Source: Armillaria gallica
Lineage: Eukaryota; Basidiomycota; Agaricomycetes; Agaricales; Physalacriaceae
Assembly (NCBI GenBank): GCA_037576215.1
Contig: JBANDB010000002.1
Span: 6,634,001 to 6,698,000 of the forward strand
DNA length: 64,000 nt
Direction of reading: 5' to 3'
Shown here one piece after another: positions 57,317 through 64,000 of the stretch. The first letter of the stretch is position 1. Each line of letters begins with the position of its first letter. A program made the position numbers and the translations under genes. The notes beneath the pieces are model-generated. The model was given only the letters and a program-made list of their open reading frames with translations. It was not told the origin of the DNA and searched no databases.

Positions 57317-60300
57317 ATGATGACTGGTGTTACTTCCTCCCTCTATGATGCAAATGTCGGGCTGTTCCAACCATCTCAAGATGGCTACGACCTATGGTAT
57401 CAGCAGAACGTTAACTTTGACGATTACGGACAGTATCAGCAGCCTGCTCAGCCAGTTGATGACCACCATCCCACAGTGCCCAACCAGCAGCAGGAAAGCT
57501 ACGACAATTACGACCAAATGACCAACAATATACGTCAGAATCAGCTACTTCCATCCACTTCTCCGCTGTCGGTGAAGCAGCCACAGGAGACACATCCAAA
57601 CAAGACGAAGCCTCTGCTCACAAGGGACAAGGATGGGAACTCTAATCGCAATGGTGACGATGCCTTTAAACGCAGACCCGGTGCGTGTTCACGGTGCAAG
57701 CAAGTCAAGATGAAATGTGACTTTGTACCCGGCGAACAAACGTGCCAGCGATGCAAGCCTAAAGGTTACCACTGCATCGTAGAGGCCCCAAAGCCAAAGG
57801 TTTAGTAAGTCATTCATACAAGAATATTCCGGCGCAGTCTAAAATCCAATTTGCGATAGCGAGCGCGATCGCCTTTTGTTCGAAATGCGACAGAAAGACG
57901 CTATCATTGAGACTCTCCTGAAGCAGCTCCATAATCCATATCTTGCGACACCTCATTCAATCAACGAATGCTTCAAGTCTGTGTCACCCTCTGATGCCAA
58001 CAACCCCGACGTCCTTGCCTGGCTCAGTCACCTCAAGTCTGGTGTACAAATTGGTATGGGACACCCTACGGAAGCCAGCGAAGAAGGATCAGGTCGATTG
58101 CCGCACGACCAGCAATACAACCTCCTTGCTCATAGCGAGGTGCAAGAACACGAAGAGATGCCAACTCTGCTTCTCGAATCTTCACGTGTTCCCGTCGGGT
58201 TCAGACCAGGGCGGAGGGTTACCAGTCAGACAAAAAAGGAAAGAGAGCGTGAAACTTTTCAGCGCGTTGTTGCCCGCGAGGCACTAGAAAATTCTCCAGA
58301 ACCCGGTTCGCTTCATCATTGACGTGTTTCCATTTATGTACACTCATGTCGAATTCACATGTCCAGGATTTAGACTGGATAACTCAATGGGACTCAATTC
58401 CCCAGAGATACGAGCCCTCGGGCTTGTGACTGTTGAAGATGCTGAACAGTTGTTTGACACGTGAGGTCTCCCCCTAGTCTCGGTGTTTTTCATGGTTTGC
58501 TTACTTTGTTTTGATTTGGAGCTTTTATAAATATATCAATGTGAGAAAGCACAGGTTAGCGTCAATGTAAGGCACACTGACGATTGTTTAGCCCTTCATA
58601 GCTCTCCTCGATCCGGTTTTACTTACCCCGAAATCAACTTTGGCCCGATGCCCTGTCCTTTTCACAGTTATCTGCGCCATAGCGTCTCGATACCATCCTC
58701 CAAAATCAAGCATTTACCCGATAGCGATGCACTTTGCGAAACATTCAGCTGCGAATGCCCTCATTCAAGACGAAATGAAAAGCGTCGAGCTATGCCAGGC
58801 TTACATATTGATGAGTATCTATGCTGTCCCTCAAAGGAGCTGGGATAGAGATCAGAGCTGGTTATATACGGGCCTTGCCGTCAGGTGCGTTCCGTGTCCT
58901 CTTCTTTTCATTTCTCTGACTTCTCAACAGTATTGCGACTGCTCTACGCTTGGATCAAACGGCAAAAATCAACCCAGCGATCGAGAGCGAAGAACGTGAA
59001 TATCTCAATCGACTCCGTGTCTGGAAATTCTGTTTCCTCTTGGATCAAGCAACAGTTATACAATTCGGAAAGCCATCAACGACGAAGGAGGATATACTTA
59101 TCCGTCTTTCGGGAGAGTGGTATAAACAATCCCTTTATAATATCGACTACGATGTGTTTCTGTGTGGGTACGATGTGCTTCTGCACATCGTAGCAAGGTT
59201 CCATGAAGAGGTGTTGTTAGACCGAAGCGGATTCATCAATTCGGAAAGAGGAAATCTGCGGGATGTCACCATGAGATATGATTTGGAGATCGAAATATTC
59301 AAGGAGGAATGGAAGAGGAAATTCCAGGCTGGAGGAGCCCACCGTGGAGCCATACTCCGGCGCAGCGAGCTACACTTGTACGTCCACAATCATTTTCAAT
59401 CCAGACTTGACATCGAGGAATGTTTATACGCTTGCAGCTACGTGGCCTATTTCAGGCTGGTGATGTTCTCTTTTGGTTTTCATCGAGTATTTCATGCGGG
59501 TATAGAAGCCTGGTATGGTTATTTCTTTACCAAGGTTTGCCCACAACGTTTTCTTCTGAACAGAGTACATAACGTATTTTACAGTGTCTCGAATATGCTA
59601 AATCGGTGATCAGATGCATGAACGAGGATTTGGCGCCTACCGGATTTATGCGGTATGCTCCAGATCACCATTTTAGGTGTGCTGCATTCGCAGCCGTGTT
59701 CCTGTTCAAGGTATGTATCGTATCATGAACCTCATATTTTGCTGACCTAACGGGATAAATAGCTCGTACAGCCAGAATTTTTGTTTCTCCTGGACAAGGC
59801 CGATAAGGACGATAGTGTCAAACTTATCGAGATCTTGATCAGCAAATTGAGCTCATCGGATATCGCAGTAGACGATCGACACACCCCGAAGCTGTATGCT
59901 AGATTCTTGGCCACGGTGTTGAAGAAGTACCAGCAAAGCCAGGAAACAGCTTCTGGAAGTTCACAGACAGTTCCACCGGTAAATATGGGCACATCCAGGA
60001 GCGTTCCTGGAGAGACGGGTAAAGAAAACAGCGACAACTGGCAAAAATCATACGTTGCCCAAGGATACGCTTCTGCAGGCTTTAATTATTGGCCGGAGGC
60101 GACTCATGCAACGGGAAGCTGGCCAATACCATTTGGAAGCGATGCAGAACTGCTTCATATCATGAATGGGAGCCAGAATATTAATGGGAACGTTGAGATG
60201 GGGGACCGGTCTGGGAACATGGAGACTGCAATGATTACGTCGATCCAAAACCTTGATAATACTACCGAGTGGTTGCAAGGAATGTTGATGTCTGGGTATG

Positions 60301-60398
60301 GTTTTCCTGGTTTAACCATGCACTCGAGACGCTACCTGCTTCTTCTTGGATATAGGTTTACGCGGAATTCTTCCGGACGTGGATTTACACTGCACTAG
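57317..60398 (+). CDS. Zn(II)2Cys6 transcription factor with fungal-specific regulatory domain
   Basis: Eight exons close in phase: 57317-57804, 57860-58305, 58367-58460, 58522-58540, 58592-58884, 58931-59534, 59585-59710 and 59763-60398, 901 residues. One exon is only 19 nt and restores the block TFYKYINPFIALLDPVLLTP. The N-terminus is Gln/Asn-rich. The zinc cluster (about 124-153) is CSRC-x6-C-x8-CQRC-x6-C, the standard spacing, followed by a coiled coil (ERDRLLFEMRQKDAIIE) for dimerisation. The middle holds the fungal-specific domain (RCPVLFTVICAIASRY, YPIAMHFAKHSAANALI, KSVELCQAYILMS, RSWDRDQSWLYTGLAVR). The last 120 residues are Asn/Ser-rich. Such proteins bind CGG-type sites and control pathway genes. 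The donor GTTCGC after exon 2 is unusual. Six or so decayed pieces of near relatives lie in the window; this is the only intact one. Confidence 0.9.
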
Positions 60399-60739
60399 CG
60401 ACCAATCATGTTTATTATAGGATGATTCGGAACCCACGGCGAGTTTAGGGACTATCCTCTGTAGTAGAACATTGTAGCTGTCATCCTCGTCCGCGAATGT
60501 CTTCTGAGTGAGTCATCGGAACTCTATTTCATGAGTAAGATCGCACAAAATAAGGCGCGCGCACCATTATGGACTCGGGGCCGTCCAAGATTTACGGTCC
60601 GGGGTATGCATACCACAACGAACGTTATCTGAGGTCAGCAGGCACGGTACATTTGAACGGTAATTTGCAGCCTTGGTTAACGGCATACTGCATGTCCTTT
60701 CAGTAAAGATACTTTGGTAACCAATAAATATTACGTTGA

Positions 60740-61110
60740 TACAACAGTCGTATGTGGTGGTTAGAGGGGGATTCCTTCAACGAACCAATGGACAACAGCG
60801 TCAACAACCAATCCAGCGAATATTGGGAGTTTTTCAATGGTCGGCATGTGCAAGAACAATTGCATGCATTGCCTCGGCTTATCGATATCCGTCACAAGGC
60901 GATCCTTCAAAGAACAAACGCTAAATGGCCAACGGAAACGTAGTTACAAAAGTCCCACCTCGTTGAGGTCACTAGCCTATAACGTCAAAGTGACGAACCC
61001 GTAAGTAGCGGAGCAGGTCAGGATCGTGTGTTTGCCGTACGGGATGGCGAGCGACTTCGTGCCAATCTTGACATCGTCCACCTTGTCCTAGTACTGACGC
61101 ACAGTCTCGT
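60740..61110 (-). pseudogene. UbiA prenyltransferase copy C, 3' fragment
   Basis: The DNA aligns with the last exon of copies A, B and D (from the GIPL C-terminus to the second Asp-rich motif region), but with gaps and several stops, including a TAG at the same CAG position as in copy B (cttgtcctagtactg at about 61083). It faces the intact regulator tail to tail. Confidence 0.65.
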
Positions 61111-61114
61111 TTAT

Positions 61115-63115
61115 TCGGTCAGCAAGCGAAAAGAAAGAGGATCGAGGGCACATACCCAGCACCTGTATTTCCATCACGAATCGATTCCTAGATTGCATAA
61201 CCATAGCCCTATTCACATATGGATTCTGTGAAAAAAGAGTTGAGGATAGACTTGAACCGAGTAACAGAGGATATCCCACCTGGCCAAAGTGGATGGCCGT
61301 TAGACAGGGCGTACAATCACGGTATTAGACATGGAAAAGAATAGTCGACCAGGCACTGACAAAGCTGACATGTTTATTTACCTTTGCTGCTGAGATTTGA
61401 GTTCAATGTTCAATCAATGTTTGACATCACAGGAAGAGTTTTGAGACGCCCAGAGTGAATCCACGAAACATCGGGAAGACGAGATATAGTGAGCAGAAGC
61501 AGGAGCTTATCATATTCCGCAGCCTACTTCTCCTGTTCAGTCTATCACCGTGAGGTGCCACGTATTGATCCAGATCGTATCAAGCTTTGATTGTACATGT
61601 CGTGTCATTAGCGCAGGTGTCACCGTTGCAATTCAAAATTGTCGCCGCGACCCCGAGAGTTTAATGTTGAAATATCAGAGACTCTGAGAGGCCAGCCGCC
61701 AGTGACCGAACTTCTGAGTTAATGATTGATGATTATCGATAGTATATGGGTGTTGTGGTGTCAGCATTAGAGAGCCTTGAGGACCGCTGTGAATCGATGC
61801 ATAGAAAAGAACTCGGACAGGTGTAACCGTCGGCACAATGGGATGATCCACGGCACGGGGATTTGCCCTATCTACACCGCCACCAAATAGCTCGGGCCGA
61901 GTCCTCTCGATCACATCCGGTGGAGGCGGGTAGAATTCCGATAGGCAAAGTTCATCGGCCTAGCTATTTACTCCCAGCAACCCCACAGATGACTCATCGC
62001 ATCACACTGGTAGATCATGCCTGTTCTCTGGAGTCTCTCCCTATACTGCCTCCGCTCCGTCACCCGAAATACATCTCATAGTGCCCTTTGTAGCGCCAAA
62101 GTTGTGCAATATTGTCCCCGGTGAACCCCCCCACCCCTTGCTTACCGAAGGACACTGCGCACTGCGCACTGGCGTCTGGACGACTGAGAACATCTCAGAT
62201 CACGCCTCTGGATGATTGTAATCCTGATTGAAATCTTGAAAGGATTCTACCAGCCGGACCTTAAATCCTACCGACTCACTGGTGCTGACTCGCAGAACGG
62301 TTTCCGGCGAAGATTTTCCAGACAGAACAACTCATACTACGATGCGCAATAGAGGCCGCTCTAGACTAAGGTCGGCCTCGTATTTCTGCCGGACCTTACT
62401 AACGCTTTCCCTTTAACCAATCGTTGCTGACCTTCGTTTATGATGTATAAGCAGGAGTCACAGCGGCCGGTCCCTCTTCGACTGGCTCCGTCAGATGTAT
62501 GCTGGGATGAGTTACTGCGTCCAAGATGGATAATACTTACTCTGACTCTGCGAACTCTCGCCGATGATGGCACATCCCAAGTGTTTACTAGGACTTCTTC
62601 GGGTTCGATTTCCGCCGCCATGCTCATCCAGATGAAGTACACTCCAGAGATCGTCAGATCCTGAATTCTGAACATGCCGACGACGGCGCGCTATGGTCAC
62701 CAGCAAGCATTCAAGAGCGCTGTAAGACATTGGGCTGAGGTGAGTGAGCAGAAAGTCACCAAGGCTTACTGATTAATGAACTTCGAGACAAGGTACTTAC
62801 CTGCATCTGCGTCCACACACACGGATCCTCGCCACTGTTCACAGGTTTCAAGGACGTTATATTCTCCGTAATCAAGGCAGTTTCATCGACTCTCGGAGCA
62901 AGCCTTCTTCAACTCACGGTCCTATTCGCACACGATATCGTCTCCCTGCAGAGATCGACAGTGCGAAGCCACCCTTAAGTGAACTCGACGGGTACATTTG
63001 AACGATGATTTACACCTCTTAGTCAACGGCATACCGTAAGCGATGCATTTCATTTCGGCAGGCGAATAAATATTGTTAAGTTAATGATACAGTCGTATGT
63101 GGTAATACTTTAGAT
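61115..63115. other. Intergenic; possible membrane-protein relic at 62.5-62.7 kb
   Basis: A minus-strand frame at 62540-62675 starts MFRIQDLTISGVYFIWMSMA, in the style of a segment found in Agaricomycete seven-helix membrane proteins of unknown function, followed by PSSARVRRVRVSII. No other helices could be joined, so it is at most a relic. The block 62990-63115 resembles 60640-60760, the shared 3' flank of the UbiA copies. Confidence 0.3.
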
Positions 63116-63118
63116 ACT

Positions 63119-64000
63119 TTAGAGAGGGATTCCTTCTACTACCCGGCGAACAACAGCATCGACAGCCAATCCAGCAAGTATAAGGTTCCCAATGGTGGGC
63201 GTGTGTAAGAAAAACATCATACACTGCCCCTGTTTGTCGATATCTGTTACAAAGAGCTCCTTCAAAAGAACGAACGCTGAAAGCGCCACCGAAACGTAGT
63301 AAGTAATTCCTTGGTCGTTGAGGTAACCGGCCCATGACATCAACGCTGCGAACCCGACAGTGGTAGCGGAGCAGATGGGGATCGTGCGTTGGCCACACAG
63401 TATAGCGAGCGACTTCATGCCAATCTTTACATCATCCACCTTGTCCTGGTGCTGATACACAGTCTCGTATGTGATCGTCCACATCGTCGCACCGGGGTAT
63501 GCAGCAGTGAGGGCGTGGTAGGGAATTACACCGTCAGGTGCGAGATCGGCCCATCCCATGTAGACATCGATGTTGAACATCAAGCCCTGAGTGAAGGTTA
63601 GAATCTGGTATTCAATGTGTATCGCGAGTCTACTCACCAAGGGAATGGGTGCAAAGTACATCCAGCGCTTGCAAGTGGGGTACAGCACGTACAACGGCCA
63701 CACATACATGGAAATACGCAGACTGGACGGAAGAGCGAGGTCAGCATAAGAAAGCAATGTCAGAGCGAGAATACTTACGCGTCGGGACTCAGAACCTTGT
63801 AAGCCAAAATGACACCAATCACGACTTGGAGGGCAAAGAACAACCAGGCACGCTCGATGCTGATAGCACCTCGCGGGAGTGTCCGATTCTTCGTACGCTC
63901 GACGCTTGCACCAATGTCGCAGTCGAGGACATCATCAATAGTCATGATCTGAGATGGGGAAGAGGGTTTTGAACATTTTAGACCCACCAAGCATTTGATG
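63119..64000 (-). CDS. UbiA-family prenyltransferase copy D (N-terminus outside window)
   Basis: Minus-strand exons 63988-64000 (partial), 63779-63948, 63638-63722 and 63119-63586 join in phase. The visible part is about 245 residues with no stop. Motifs: first Asp-rich motif reads TIDDVLDCDIGASVERTKNR, a helix FFALQVVIGVILAYKVL, then YPTCKRWMYFAPIPL, and the second Asp-rich motif YQHQDKVDDVKIGMKS, followed by several hydrophobic helices to VEGIPL. This is the layout of COQ2-like and fungal meroterpenoid UbiA enzymes, which bind prenyl diphosphate through Mg2+ held by the two Asp motifs. Oddity: the family NDxxDxxxD pattern is NDILDYDID in copy B but DDVLDCDIG here, so two positions including the last Asp are changed and activity is uncertain. 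The acceptor is unknown. Convergent or repeated pairing with the Zn2Cys6 regulator suggests a specialised pathway. Confidence 0.8.

Noticed and set aside
1..64000. Retrotransposons, rRNA, tRNA, CRISPR or prophage
   Set aside because: No reverse-transcriptase or integrase motifs, long terminal repeats, RNA-gene signatures, spacer arrays or bacterial-style operons were found by reading; a tRNA scan was not possible here.

Overview
This window is nuclear DNA of a filamentous basidiomycete, most likely an Agaricomycete. The evidence is the gene style: exons broken by many 50-60 bp GT..AG introns whose phases close exactly, F-box/LRR-type proteins, a Zn(II)2Cys6 regulator with a fungal-specific transcription-factor domain, a DUF3421 fragment, and expanded families of caspase-like (peptidase C14) and UbiA genes. 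No bacterial operons, tRNAs, rRNAs or CRISPR arrays were seen. Much of the window is accessory sequence: duplicated, inverted and decaying gene pieces with small non-autonomous DNA transposons between them.

Layout. 0-1 kb: the 3' end of an F-box/LRR-like gene. 5.5-6.2 kb: a hAT-type MITE with a perfect 8-bp target duplication, then a TACTACCGGG-type tandem repeat. 6.8-8.0 kb: a six-exon gene for a small single-pass membrane protein with a Cys-containing outer domain. 9.8-14 kb and 19.8-23.5 kb: scattered copies of an unrecognised repeat family (called R1 here) and a long near-perfect palindrome at 10.6 kb. 14.9-15.5 kb: a shortened SAGA Ada1/HFI1-like gene, followed by an intact 598-aa F-box protein. 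18.1 kb: a broken piece of a fungal NLR-type N-terminal domain. 21.1-23.4 kb and 26.6-28.9 kb: a diverged direct segmental duplication flanking a DUF3421 fragment and an intact Smr-domain gene.

28.9-64 kb is built from two modules that have been copied repeatedly. Module 1 is a Zn2Cys6 regulator facing tail-to-tail a UbiA-type membrane prenyltransferase. Only the regulator at 57.3-60.4 kb and possibly the UbiA copy at the window end (63.1 kb onward) look intact; other copies are relics with nonsense codons, frameshifts or truncations. Module 2 is a caspase-like protease gene, present five times (named C1-C5 here). Each has a caspase p20-like domain followed by a conserved C-terminal module of about 390 residues; C1, C3 and C5 also show a hydrophobic N-terminal region. 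C5 (48.4-50.9 kb) appears complete with its His/Cys dyad. C1 has lost the catalytic Cys by an exact 189-nt in-frame deletion yet stays open over five exons. C2 lacks the His half. C3 has a good catalytic domain but stop codons in its N-terminal part. C4 is frameshifted just after the Cys.

How they may work together is inference. The regulator and UbiA pair look like parts of a specialised-metabolism locus. The caspase array looks like a birth-and-death family of membrane-tethered proteases and pseudoproteases, of the kind expected in programmed cell death or non-self responses. Nothing in the sequence proves a functional link between the two modules.
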